From the NCBI GenBank assembly GCA_002687175.1, contig NYZP01000001.1, positions 136,734-200,733 of the forward strand: a DNA stretch of 64,000 nucleotides, written 5' to 3'. A model generated the notes under the pieces. It ran no database searches and had not been told where the DNA came from. It saw nothing but the letters and a program-made list of their open reading frames with translations. Shown in pieces: positions 25,470 to 33,782 of this stretch (positions within the stretch are counted from its first letter, which is position 1; every line of letters begins with the position of its first letter). This DNA is from Parcubacteria group bacterium (GTDB lineage Bacteria > Patescibacteria > ABY1 > Buchananbacterales > UBA6539). The translations under genes and the position numbers were made by a program.

Positions 25470-25547
25470 TTATAATTTTTCTTTCAACTTTTCAACCTTA
25501 TCTCTTAACTCAATAGCCTTTTCAAAATCTAACTCTTCAGCGGCAGC
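25470..25547 (-). pseudogene. duplicated 3' end of uvrB (UVR motif remnant)
   Basis: Directly downstream of the uvrB stop, a 78-nt minus-strand stretch reads AAAEELDFEKAIELRDKVEK plus LKEKL and a stop. It is a diverged copy of the uvrB C-terminus (AAEELDFEKAIDLRDKIDSL). It has no start codon and an in-frame stop upstream at 25575-25577. A 25-bp linker with a GTAGC/GCTAC palindrome separates the two. It could be the original gene end displaced by an insertion or recombination with another uvrB. Confidence 0.7.
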
Positions 25548-25569
25548 GGTTCTCCGGTAGCAGACTTCG

Positions 25570-27510
25570 CTACTTTAATTTATTTTTTAAACTATCAATC
25601 TTATCTCTAAGGTCTATGGCTTTTTCAAAGTCTAATTCTTCCGCCGCCACTCGCATCCGCCCTTCCAGATCTAAGATCACTTTATCAAGTTCCAGCTCTT
25701 TTCCTTTCTCTCCTGGCTCAATCACCACTTCTTCTTCAGCAATAGCTTTAACTATTGATTTTGGAGTAATACCGTGTTTTTTATTATAATCTGCTTGAAC
25801 TTTACGACGACGGTTAGTTTCATTGATCGCATCTCTGATTGAACCAGTCTGACGGTCAGCATACATGATAACCCGGGAATGAACATTTCTGGCCGCCCGA
25901 CCACTGGTTTGAATCAAACTCCTGGTATTACGTAAAAAACCTTCTTTGTCAGCATCCAAAATTGCCACCAGGGCCACTTCCGGAATATCCAAGCCTTCTC
26001 GTAACAAATTAATTCCCACTAAAACATCATACTTGCCAACTCTAAAATCTCTAATTATTTTAATTCGTTCCATTGATCCAATATCAGAATGCATATAAAC
26101 CGCTTTAATGTCATTATCAATCAAATGATAACTTAAATCCTCGGCCATTCTTTTGGTTAAGGTAGTTACTAGGGTACGGTGACCCTTCCTGATTACTTTT
26201 TTAATTTCTGTCATCACATCATTAATTTGTCCATCAACCGGTTTAATGGTAATTGGTGGATCAATTAGGCCAGTTGGTCGTACTACTTGCTCAACAATTT
26301 TTTTACTATTTTCAATCTCGTAATCTCCGGGGGTGGCAGAGGTGTAAATTACATGATGTAAATATTTCTCAAACTCCTTAAACTTTAACGGTCTATTATC
26401 TAATGCACTGGGTAAGCGAAACCCGTAATCAACTAAATTTTCCTTTCGGGCTCGATCACCATTATACATTCCATGAACTTGGGGAACACTTTGATGACTT
26501 TCATCAATGACAAACAACCAATCTTTTTTAAAACGATAATTAAAAAAATCTAGCAATGTGTAAGGTGGTTCTCCAGGCTGACGATTGTCAAAATGACGAG
26601 AATAATTTTCAATCCCTTTACAATAACCAAGCTGTTCAATCATCTCTAAATCATAATTTGTTCGTTGTTTTAAACGATGAGACTCAACCGTATCAAGTTT
26701 TGGTAAACGCTGCTTTAACTCTTTTCTAATTGATGATAAGGCCTTAGGAATTCGTTCACTGGGTACGACAAATGGTCTAGCCGGATATATCCAAACATCT
26801 TTTAAATCTTCTAGCTTTTGTTTGGTCATGGCCTGAATTTTAGTCAGCTTATCAACTTTGTCACCTAGTAAATTAATCCTGATTAAATAGTTACTGGCAT
26901 AACCGGGGAATAGATCGATCGTGTCACCTTTAGCTCGAAATAATCCTGGTTTAACTTCCATATCATTTCGCTCATACTGAATTGAGATTAATCTACTTAG
27001 TAATTCTTGGCGATCTATTTTTTGACCTTTTTTTAAATAGAAACTTTCATTTTCAAAATCTTGTGGTTGACCAAAGCCATAAATGCACGAAATAGACGAG
27101 ACAATAATAACATCATCTTGCGACAGCAATGAAGTGGCTGCTTCTAGCCTAAGCTGCTCAATCTTTTCATTAATATCGGCATCTTTTTCAATATAAGTGT
27201 CCGAAGCTGGCAAATAACTTTCTGGTTGATAATAATCATAATAAGAAATAAAATAATTAACTTTATTGTCTGGAAAAAATGTTTGAAATTCTTGATAAAG
27301 TTGAGCCGCTAAAGTTTTGTTATGAGATAGTACTAGAGTCGGCTTTTGAATTTTATCAATAACATTAGCAATAGTATAAGTTTTACCAGATCCGGTCACA
27401 CCTAAAAGCGTCTGATTACTATTTTTATTATAACCAGACACCAATTGTCTTATCGCCTTAGGTTGATCTCCTCTAGGGGGGTTAGCTTTGTTTAACTGAA
27501 ACTTAGACAT
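25570..27510 (-). CDS. uvrB: excinuclease ABC subunit B
   Basis: 646 aa from the ATG at 27510 (MSKFQLNKANPPRGDQPKAI), a typical UvrB N-terminus; an upstream ATG at 27546 adds 12 unlikely residues. Walker A GVTGSGKT, the beta-hairpin YYDYYQPESYLP, DESH box (VIDESHQSVPQ), helicase motif GINLLREGLDIPE and C-terminal UVR domain are all present. Known role: damage verification and UvrC recruitment. The stop falls just before a second copy of the UVR-coding end. Confidence 0.97.
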   Translation of the reverse strand: MSKFQLNKANPPRGDQPKAIRQLVSGYNKNSNQTLLGVTGSGKTYTIANVIDKIQKPTLVLSHNKTLAAQLYQEFQTFFPDNKVNYFISYYDYYQPESYLPASDTYIEKDADINEKIEQLRLEAATSLLSQDDVIIVSSISCIYGFGQPQDFENESFYLKKGQKIDRQELLSRLISIQYERNDMEVKPGLFRAKGDTIDLFPGYASNYLIRINLLGDKVDKLTKIQAMTKQKLEDLKDVWIYPARPFVVPSERIPKALSSIRKELKQRLPKLDTVESHRLKQRTNYDLEMIEQLGYCKGIENYSRHFDNRQPGEPPYTLLDFFNYRFKKDWLFVIDESHQSVPQVHGMYNGDRARKENLVDYGFRLPSALDNRPLKFKEFEKYLHHVIYTSATPGDYEIENSKKIVEQVVRPTGLIDPPITIKPVDGQINDVMTEIKKVIRKGHRTLVTTLTKRMAEDLSYHLIDNDIKAVYMHSDIGSMERIKIIRDFRVGKYDVLVGINLLREGLDIPEVALVAILDADKEGFLRNTRSLIQTSGRAARNVHSRVIMYADRQTGSIRDAINETNRRRKVQADYNKKHGITPKSIVKAIAEEEVVIEPGEKGKELELDKVILDLEGRMRVAAEELDFEKAIDLRDKIDSLKNKLK

Positions 27511-27603
27511 ATTAAGCTTAGAGGACCGCAAGCGAGTCCCCTTCAAAAAATCAGTAATAAATTTGTTACTTTATTATAACAGAGCTTAAAATAAAGTCAA
27601 AAT

Positions 27604-27837
27604 CTATAGACCGAGAGCTTCCGTCAGTCCTTTTTGATCAAAACCAACCATAATTTTACCATCAATATCAATGACCGGTACTCCCATTTGGCCTGATTTA
27701 TCAATCATCTCTTGAGCCTTTTTTTGATCTAAGGATACATCAATCTCAGTATACTCAACATTATTTTCCTTAAAAAATGCTTTAGTTTTTTTACAGTAAA
27801 CACAAGTTGGTGTTGAATAAATAGTTACATTCTTCAT
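27604..27837 (-). CDS. glutaredoxin-like protein (NrdH/Grx type)
   Basis: 77 aa, thioredoxin fold. Active site TPTCVYCKKTK near residue 11, cis-proline GVPVIDIDG and the GFDQKGL motif typical of small bacterial glutaredoxins. Known role: thiol-disulfide reduction; with thioredoxin reductase encoded two genes upstream it may form a glutathione-independent couple. Its ATG overlaps the phosphatase stop (ATGA), so the two are coupled. Confidence 0.92.
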   Translation of the reverse strand: MKNVTIYSTPTCVYCKKTKAFFKENNVEYTEIDVSLDQKKAQEMIDKSGQMGVPVIDIDGKIMVGFDQKGLTEALGL

Positions 27838-28296
27838 AATTTTATCTTTAATAATTTCAACTTATTTAAAGCTTTCAGTTGTGATGTTTCAATATGAATT
27901 TCTGGTCTTTTTTTTCTAATTTTGGCAACTGCTTGTTTAACAGTTAAACCTTGACTGACAAAATAGGTGGCTAACATTGTTGGCGCCCGACCATGACCAT
28001 TCTTACAATGCATGTAAGTCTTGATTTTATTTTTTACTAAATAATCAATTTGTCGAATACCCAACAACAACTGATGTTTTTTTGGTGGGTTGTGGTCTTT
28101 TGTAGGCAACCACAAAAAATAATCCACCCCCCCCCCAAGCAGCATCAATTCTTTTTTCTTCTAAACTAATATCAGCCCGAATGCCTTTTTCTAATAACTC
28201 TTTTTTGAAATGCATTTGACAGCAAGAATTACTGCCAACATAAATCATTGGGGTAATTTGATTATATTCCATTTTAACACCATGTTTTTTTGCCAT
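27834..28296 (-). pseudogene. dual-specificity protein phosphatase interrupted at a poly-C/G tract
   Basis: Two overlapping frames join into one 153-codon gene if one base is removed from the run of ten C at 28127-28136. The N-terminal part (MEYNQITPMIYVGSNSCCQM) and C-terminal part with HCKNGHGRAPT, the HCx5R catalytic motif, together match small DSP/tyrosine phosphatases. With nine G on the coding strand the protein is intact; with the ten seen here it ends after about 83 residues. A separate start after the tract cannot give a complete fold. Could be a phase-variable switch, decay or a homopolymer error. Confidence 0.8.
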
Positions 28297-28301
28297 ATCA
28301 T

Positions 28302-29267
28302 TTAGCCCTCAGCCGGACTTCCTTTCTTTAGATCTAAAATATAAGAATAAGCTGCTAAAGCGGCTCTAACACCGTCGCCAACCGAAATATTATTCTGTTT
28401 ATAGGGATCATTGGAAACATCGCCAGCCGCAAAAATTCCTGGATGTGAAGTTTTGGCATGCATTGCATCAATTTTAACTTGTCCCCAATCGTCAATATCA
28501 ACAACCCCTTTAACAATCTCTGAATTTGGTACCGAGCCAATTTCGACAAAAACTCCACCAACTTTTAACTCTTTTTCCTCCCCGCTTTTAGTGTCTTTAT
28601 ACTTCAAACCAGTTACCATTTTATCACCTAAAATCTCGACGGTCTCCGCGTTGGTAATAATTTCTACTTTAGAATTTTTTTTGATTTGCGCTTGGGTTAC
28701 TGGATCGCCGCTCAATTTATCACCACGTTGCAATAGATAAACTTTAGTGGCGTAGGCAGATAAATCAACGACTGCCTCCAAACCTGAATTACCACCACCA
28801 ACCACCACCACATCCTTGTCTTTAAAAAGCGGGGCATCACAGGTTGAGCAGTATGATACTCCTTTACCGTTATACTCATCTTCGCCGGGTACTTTCAACT
28901 TTCGATGTCTGGCACCAGATGCTAAGATAATTGCTTTACCCATGTATTTACCTTCTCCAGTCTCAACTTCAAAATCACATTCCCGATGATGGTCAAGACA
29001 TTTATTATCAGAAATTTTTGTGACTTTTTCCGGCGACTTGATTGTTACCATATCAGGAAAACTTCTGGCATGTTCTTCTAATTTTTTGGCCAGATCAATA
29101 CCGGAAATATTTTTTTCACCAATCCAATTGCCAATATCATCAGACACAATTGATTGACCACCAAACTGATCAGTAATTAATAAAGTTTTAAGTTGTTTCC
29201 TAGCAGTGTAAACCGTCGCCGCCACTCCGGCCGGTCCACCACCAATAATAATGACATCATACAGCAT
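28302..29267 (-). CDS. trxB: thioredoxin reductase
   Basis: 321 aa. FAD-binding GGGPAGVAA at the N-terminus, redox-active CSTCD near residue 140, NAD(P)H-binding GGGNSGLEA and C-terminal GIFAAGDVSND. Known role: transfers electrons from NAD(P)H to thioredoxin or glutaredoxin-like proteins. The VVVGGGNSGLEAVVDLS second nucleotide site lacks the exact E. coli NADPH motif, so cofactor preference is open. Clustered with glutaredoxin, phosphatase and DJ-1 genes on one probable transcript. Confidence 0.95.
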   Translation of the reverse strand: MLYDVIIIGGGPAGVAATVYTARKQLKTLLITDQFGGQSIVSDDIGNWIGEKNISGIDLAKKLEEHARSFPDMVTIKSPEKVTKISDNKCLDHHRECDFEVETGEGKYMGKAIILASGARHRKLKVPGEDEYNGKGVSYCSTCDAPLFKDKDVVVVGGGNSGLEAVVDLSAYATKVYLLQRGDKLSGDPVTQAQIKKNSKVEIITNAETVEILGDKMVTGLKYKDTKSGEEKELKVGGVFVEIGSVPNSEIVKGVVDIDDWGQVKIDAMHAKTSHPGIFAAGDVSNDPYKQNNISVGDGVRAALAAYSYILDLKKGSPAEG

Positions 29268-29277
29268 AATTTTATAT

Positions 29278-29790
29278 TTATTCTTCTAGCAAGTAAGCTA
29301 ATTCTTCGCCAAATTCAAGAGCCGCCTCTGGTCCTTTGGCGGTCACAATTTTACCATCCACTTCAACTGGCATCCCGGTATAATCAGCCCCTTTGTCACG
29401 TAAATTTTGTTCTTGACTGGGAAATGACGTAGCTGTTTTACTGATCAGCAGTCCAGCATTGGCTAAGATTGATGGCGCAATACAAATTGCCCCAACAATC
29501 TTTCCCGCTTGTTTAAAATCTTTAGCTAAGTTTAACACTGTTTCATTGTTGAAATAGTCAACTGCTCCGGCCCCACCAACAAATGCGACAGCATCAAAAT
29601 CTTTTACCAAAATTTCGGGAATAGCTAAGTCTGGACTAATTTCCGTCCCCAGCTTTCCTTTGGCTTTATTCCTGGTTTTTGTTGCCACTTTAACCTCAAT
29701 CTTTCTTTTGATTAGAACTTCTTTAGGCTTTAAAAGTTCTTCATCTCTAAAATTATTTTGGGCCACAATAAATACCACCTTTTTTGACAT
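29278..29790 (-). CDS. DJ-1/PfpI family protein
   Basis: 170 aa. The nucleophile elbow GAICIAPSILANAG carries the conserved cysteine; AFVGGAGAVDYF and the acidic residue in the N-terminal part (DEELLKP) complete the usual site. Known members act as proteases, glyoxalases or deglycases, or as oxidative-stress chaperones; the exact activity cannot be read from sequence. 10 nt upstream of trxB, in keeping with a redox/stress operon. Confidence 0.88.
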   Translation of the reverse strand: MSKKVVFIVAQNNFRDEELLKPKEVLIKRKIEVKVATKTRNKAKGKLGTEISPDLAIPEILVKDFDAVAFVGGAGAVDYFNNETVLNLAKDFKQAGKIVGAICIAPSILANAGLLISKTATSFPSQEQNLRDKGADYTGMPVEVDGKIVTAKGPEAALEFGEELAYLLEE

Positions 29791-29832
29791 AGCTTGAAAA
29801 TTATTTAAATATCAAAAATATTATAGCATAAT

Positions 29833-29872
29833 AAAAGAGGACAAGCCAATATTATTGAGTTGTCCTCTTTAT
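29833..29872 (-). terminator. terminator after the pilin gene
   Basis: AAAGAGGACAA pairs with TTGTCCTCTTT (11 bp), 15-nt loop, followed by TTTTATT on the minus strand. Lies 20 nt past the pilin stop. Confidence 0.8.
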
Positions 29873-29891
29873 ATTATACAATAAATATTAT

Positions 29892-30389
29892 TTAACGACT
29901 GACTGTAATAGCCGGTCTTTCACCAGCAATATCCTCTTCGTTACATGACCCAACGGTAATTCGGCCACTGGCCGAACGATAAACAAAATAATCAGTGTCT
30001 GCAGCATCAGGTGTTAAAGGGTCTTCAGGAATTTTAGAAAGATAGGTTGGTACTAAATCACTACTGAGATCAATACAGGCGACCGGGGTGGTAGTGGCAA
30101 CACCAGCAAGTCCATAAGTGCAATCATCACAATCAAGAGTACCGGTACCAAGTTTGTATGTTCCGGTGAATTCATTTGTTAAAGCAGTTGGTAAAACTCC
30201 TTTATTATCAACCGTATATTTCAAAATACCATTTAAGATAGCGTTAGTTGAGCTCCACCTTTCGGCGTTTCTGGCTTCAGATAATCGCCTAGCTGGATCA
30301 ACAACCACATATATAATAGCGGCTAAGATGGCGATGATGCCAATAACTATTAAAAGTTCGATCAGAGTAAAACCTTTATATTTTTTCAT
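29892..30389 (-). CDS. type IV major pilin-like protein
   Basis: 165 aa. A short basic leader and GFTLIELLIVIGIIAILAAI give a classic prepilin peptidase site (G^F) and N-terminal helix with Glu5. The body has four later cysteines, including a DCDDC pair. It has a strong SD (GGGGGTG) and its own -10, unusual for this region, in line with high expression. A terminator follows. Known role: assembled into pili or pseudopili by the PilM-linked machinery; the ATPase and peptidase genes are not in the window. Confidence 0.92.
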   Translation of the reverse strand: MKKYKGFTLIELLIVIGIIAILAAIIYVVVDPARRLSEARNAERWSSTNAILNGILKYTVDNKGVLPTALTNEFTGTYKLGTGTLDCDDCTYGLAGVATTTPVACIDLSSDLVPTYLSKIPEDPLTPDAADTDYFVYRSASGRITVGSCNEEDIAGERPAITVSR

Positions 30390-30441
30390 AAATTCACCCC
30401 CTTCTTTAATTAAATTATTTTTATATTAATTTACTAACTAA

Positions 30442-30447
30442 ATTATA
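30442..30447 (-). promoter_or_regulatory. -10 element for the pilin gene
   Basis: Perfect TATAAT on the minus strand, with TG upstream (TGTTATAAT). No good -35 is seen, so it may act as an extended -10 promoter. It lies about 50 nt before the start codon. Confidence 0.45.
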
Positions 30448-30466
30448 ACATAAAACTGTTTAATTG

Positions 30467-32317
30467 TTATTCCACCTTATCCACATAAACTGAAGAAATC
30501 CAGCCTTTTGTACCTTCCTCAAACTCAATCTGATACCAACCTTGTGATTCATCAAGTACTGCAAACTCCTCATCAGGCAAAACTTCACCAATTTTAGCAT
30601 TGCCTGTTCCCGGACCCTCTCTGACATTTAAATACCCTAAGCTGGTATCGTTTATTATTATGCTTATCTTAGGCACTGGCTCAGGTTCAACAACTTCTTC
30701 CGCTTCTTCTTGAACCTCTCCGTCTTCAGTTGACTCATCTTCAATTAACTCTGGCTCAATAAGTTCGGCAAAATTAGAAGATACCCATCCAACCGTTTCT
30801 TGATCTAACTCTATTTGATACCAATCATCTTCTTCGGCAATAAACAAATACTCTTCGCCGGGCAAGGCTTGACCAATTTTTGGATTATTAGTCCCTGGCC
30901 CTTCTCTAACATTCAAAAATCCGGTGCCAGTATTAATAATCTGAACTTTAATTTCTGGTTCAATAGCTTCGGTCTCTTCCTCATCAATTTCCTCTTCTTC
31001 AGAATCGATAAACTGCTGACGTAATTGGTCTAAGGAATCAAAATTAATGTTTTCAAAATTAGCCTGAAAAGTTGGCTGGGGAAATAATTTTCGGTAAAAG
31101 TCCTGACCTTGTTTTTGGGCAAATAATAATCCACCAAATATTACAACCAGAATAACAAAAATTGCTAAACGAATATATATAGATTTCCAAGCCTTTTTTT
31201 CTTCTTTCGGCGGTGCTAAAGCAAACTTCATCTTGCTACTAGGCAATAGGTTAATGTCGCTACTTACTGGATCTTTACTGATCCCTCGTAAAGCTAAGCC
31301 AGTAACATTGGAAAATAAAACTGACTTACCTTTTAGTTTAGCTAAATCATTAGGATCAGAAATTTTGGTAAATGGTTTACCAACAGTTGTTTCAATATTA
31401 AAATTATCTGCCAGATACTGATCGATTGCGGGCAGTAATGATGATCCACCGGCTAAAATTACTTTGTCAATTTGTCCTTGTTGCTCCGTCTGAAAATAAT
31501 CAATTAATTTCTTAGCTTCCTCAATAATTCTCTTGAATTCGTTCTGTAAAACTAACAACACTTTACCTTGTTCTTGTTTTGGATTAAAACCACTTTTCAT
31601 TTTTAGCTCATTTGCTTTTTGAGGCGTAACCTTTAACTTGCTGGAAATTGCTTTGGTAAACCGATCACCAGCAACATTGATTGATACACTTTGCCGAATA
31701 CCACCATGACTAAAAATATTTAAATTAGTTGTTCGGTCTCCAATATCCATTATTAATTTAGCACCGGCAGATTTTTTATTACTATCTACTACGGCTCGAG
31801 CTAAGCTGATTGATTCTAAATCAAAGGCTAAAGGATTTAGTCCGATACCTTCTAAAACTGCTAAATAGCTATCGACCACTTTAATTGGCACGGCCACATA
31901 AAAAACTTCTTGGGTTTCACCTTCTTGAGCAATTGGTTTAAAGTCAAAATAAATTTCTGAGGTCTTAAAAGGAATTACCTCTTCGGCCTTGAAGGGAATA
32001 GTATTTTTTATTTCATCTCGCTTTAAACCAGATGGTAGCTTAAAAATTGTGGTAAAAACCTGTGACTCTGGCAGTGATATTACGCAATAAGGTGTACGAA
32101 TTGGTTTAGGCACCCCTGATTCCAAAAGTTTGAATATACTGTCGGCTAACTTTTCTGGTTTTTTAATAATGCCATTTTTTATAATTTCTCCACGTAAAAT
32201 TGTTCTGGCGTAAGAGGTAATCTTTGGTTTACCAAAAAAAGGCTTAGTTAAAACTAAAGCCTCTATTGAATGATCAGAAATATCAAGCCCAAAAATTTGT
32301 TTTTTTATTATTTTCAT
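30467..32317 (-). CDS. pilM: PilM-like pilus assembly protein with C-terminal SH3b repeats
   Basis: 616 aa, far longer than usual PilM (about 350). Residues 1-350 are an actin-like/FtsA-type ATPase: FGLDISDHSIEAL, MDIGDRTTNLNIF, VILAGGSSLLPAID. A membrane helix lies near 375-400 (IFVILVVIFGGLLFAQ). Then an acidic linker and two bacterial SH3 domains (about 453-518 and 551-616), each with the LNVREGPGT motif and a GW(V/I)SS end. Known: PilM is cytoplasmic and binds PilN; SH3b modules usually bind cell wall. The fusion suggests one protein spanning the membrane in place of PilN/PilO. Confidence 0.88.
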   Translation of the reverse strand: MKIIKKQIFGLDISDHSIEALVLTKPFFGKPKITSYARTILRGEIIKNGIIKKPEKLADSIFKLLESGVPKPIRTPYCVISLPESQVFTTIFKLPSGLKRDEIKNTIPFKAEEVIPFKTSEIYFDFKPIAQEGETQEVFYVAVPIKVVDSYLAVLEGIGLNPLAFDLESISLARAVVDSNKKSAGAKLIMDIGDRTTNLNIFSHGGIRQSVSINVAGDRFTKAISSKLKVTPQKANELKMKSGFNPKQEQGKVLLVLQNEFKRIIEEAKKLIDYFQTEQQGQIDKVILAGGSSLLPAIDQYLADNFNIETTVGKPFTKISDPNDLAKLKGKSVLFSNVTGLALRGISKDPVSSDINLLPSSKMKFALAPPKEEKKAWKSIYIRLAIFVILVVIFGGLLFAQKQGQDFYRKLFPQPTFQANFENINFDSLDQLRQQFIDSEEEEIDEEETEAIEPEIKVQIINTGTGFLNVREGPGTNNPKIGQALPGEEYLFIAEEDDWYQIELDQETVGWVSSNFAELIEPELIEDESTEDGEVQEEAEEVVEPEPVPKISIIINDTSLGYLNVREGPGTGNAKIGEVLPDEEFAVLDESQGWYQIEFEEGTKGWISSVYVDKVE

Positions 32318-32320
32318 TTT

Positions 32321-32695
32321 TTACTCTTCCCAAGATGTTACCTCTAAAGTATCATCAACTTGGATTTTTATTTTTTGTTTAAATATATCAACAGTTCCCG
32401 TGGCTGCTAAAGTAGCATTGCTACCATTAACAACTATATCTATTATACACGAATCTTGATCAATTGCCAAAGAACCGGAGTAATTAGACCAATTAACTCG
32501 TAATCTTTCAAGTCCATCCTCAATACAACTATTTGTTATTGATTTTGCCCTGGCCGCCTGGCTAGTACCAAAACTTAACTGTACTTCTTCAATCCCTCCT
32601 AAACTTAAAGCAATGCCGATGGTCAGTCCAGTGGCTGACACAAGCAACAATGCGATCAATGCAATATATCCTTGTTGATTATTATTATAATACAT
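32321..32695 (-). CDS. pilus-associated protein with N-terminal membrane helix (PilX-like)
   Basis: 124 aa. Starts MYYNNNQQGYIALIALLLVS, a hydrophobic helix that resembles minor pilin PilX/GspK-type N-termini but lacks a clear Gly-Phe-Thr cleavage site. Two cysteines (SCIEDGLERL, DSCIIDI) may form a disulfide. Gene lies 3 nt before pilM and 13 nt after the next prepilin gene, so it belongs to the pilus operon. Confidence 0.65.
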   Translation of the reverse strand: MYYNNNQQGYIALIALLLVSATGLTIGIALSLGGIEEVQLSFGTSQAARAKSITNSCIEDGLERLRVNWSNYSGSLAIDQDSCIIDIVVNGSNATLAATGTVDIFKQKIKIQVDDTLEVTSWEE

Positions 32696-32708
32696 AAATT
32701 AGTGATAA

Positions 32709-33275
32709 TTAACGGTAGCCCCTTAATTCGACTGAAAAATTTGCCGTGGTACTGGCATTATAATCCGGTAAATTACTAGGATTTTTGTAAGACACAATAA
32801 GTTCAATATTGATATTTTTTGTTCGAGTTAAATAAGATAAGTCAGTAAAGTTACCAGTAATATTTACTCGCGTACTGTTTAAATCCTCGGCCGTGGCTAC
32901 CCCCAACTGTCTGGTTATTTTATTATCTAGTGAATCAAAATTATAAGTTATATCATCTCCCGGCATAGTTAAAACTAAGGTGTCGGCGGCTAAACTACCA
33001 ATCGCCTGAGCCGATTTTATGTCTTTGGTTAAGGTATTAGAAATAAATCTTATATTTTGATTAACGTCGCTACTGGCATAACCACGAATTTGACCACTAA
33101 TTAAATCTAAAATTAAATAGGAGATACTAACCAAAATAATACCAACAATTAAAATATAAATTATCATTTCAATTAATGTAAACCCACCACCTTTTTTAAT
33201 AGTTGAGTATATCTTTTCTCTCTTTCCCCATAAAAGGTGGGGGGTGAACCCAGATTTTAAGTTAGATTTATTCAT
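32709..33275 (-). CDS. prepilin-like protein (PilW/minor pilin type)
   Basis: 188 aa. The motif GGGFTLIEMIIYILIVGIIL gives a type IV prepilin cleavage site near residue 31 with Glu5. The leader is long for the class if the ATG at 33275 is used. That ATG overlaps the stop of the decayed gene upstream (ATGA), which suggests former translational coupling. Probable minor pilin of the same system as the major pilin at 29892. Confidence 0.82.
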   Translation of the reverse strand: MNKSNLKSGFTPHLLWGKREKIYSTIKKGGGFTLIEMIIYILIVGIILVSISYLILDLISGQIRGYASSDVNQNIRFISNTLTKDIKSAQAIGSLAADTLVLTMPGDDITYNFDSLDNKITRQLGVATAEDLNSTRVNITGNFTDLSYLTRTKNINIELIVSYKNPSNLPDYNASTTANFSVELRGYR

Positions 33276-33710
33276 GGTGTGTAATTAATTTTAATTTCTT
33301 GAAATATTGGCGTGTCTAATCCGTCACCACTCAAAAAAAGTTTATACTTTAGCCATTGATCATCATTATGACCATTGGTTAAAGGAATTAAAATCTCGGC
33401 TCCATCATCATAAAAACTTCCCGCCCCAGTCGGCCCCATCCAGGCTGACCAAGTACCAGGTGAACCACCGTCGTCAGGAGCTGTGGCAAGTTGTACTTGG
33501 ATATCTTCAGCCCCTGAAGGCAGGGTCTCTAGTCAAAATAAAAAATTAAATGATGCGACATTAGTAGTATCAAAAGCTGATGATTCTAAAATACCGTTAG
33601 TGGCATAACCCGAACCTGAATCTTCTCCCCAGCCAATCCGTACATTGTCAAGCTGAACTTGTTGACTACCATCGCCAGTTAAAAAAGCCTGAAACGTAAT
33701 CTCATGAAAT
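33272..33710 (-). pseudogene. decayed pilus-operon protein fragment
   Basis: An open minus-strand frame without a start codon reads QVQLDNVRIGWGEDSGSGYA, then meets TGA after ASFNFLF, then continues in the same frame through LETLPSGAEDIQVQLATAPD to IFQEIKINYTP and a stop that overlaps the PilW-like start. The sequence resembles C-terminal parts of large prepilin-like or beta-sandwich proteins in which a tryptophan commonly sits where the TGA is. The 5' end is missing and is replaced by a terminator hairpin. Most likely a remnant; TGA is a stop elsewhere in the window. Confidence 0.65.
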
Positions 33711-33741
33711 AAAACGACGATACTGCTACTTAGTAATATCG
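33705..33741 (-). terminator. terminator after the periplasmic-binding-protein gene
   Basis: ACGATA/TATCGT stem with a 14-nt loop, then CGTTTTATTT on the minus strand, about 45 nt past the stop at 33783. Confidence 0.55.
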
Positions 33742-33782
33742 TTGATGTTTTTTACACTCTTATATTGTGATTAATCGAGAGA

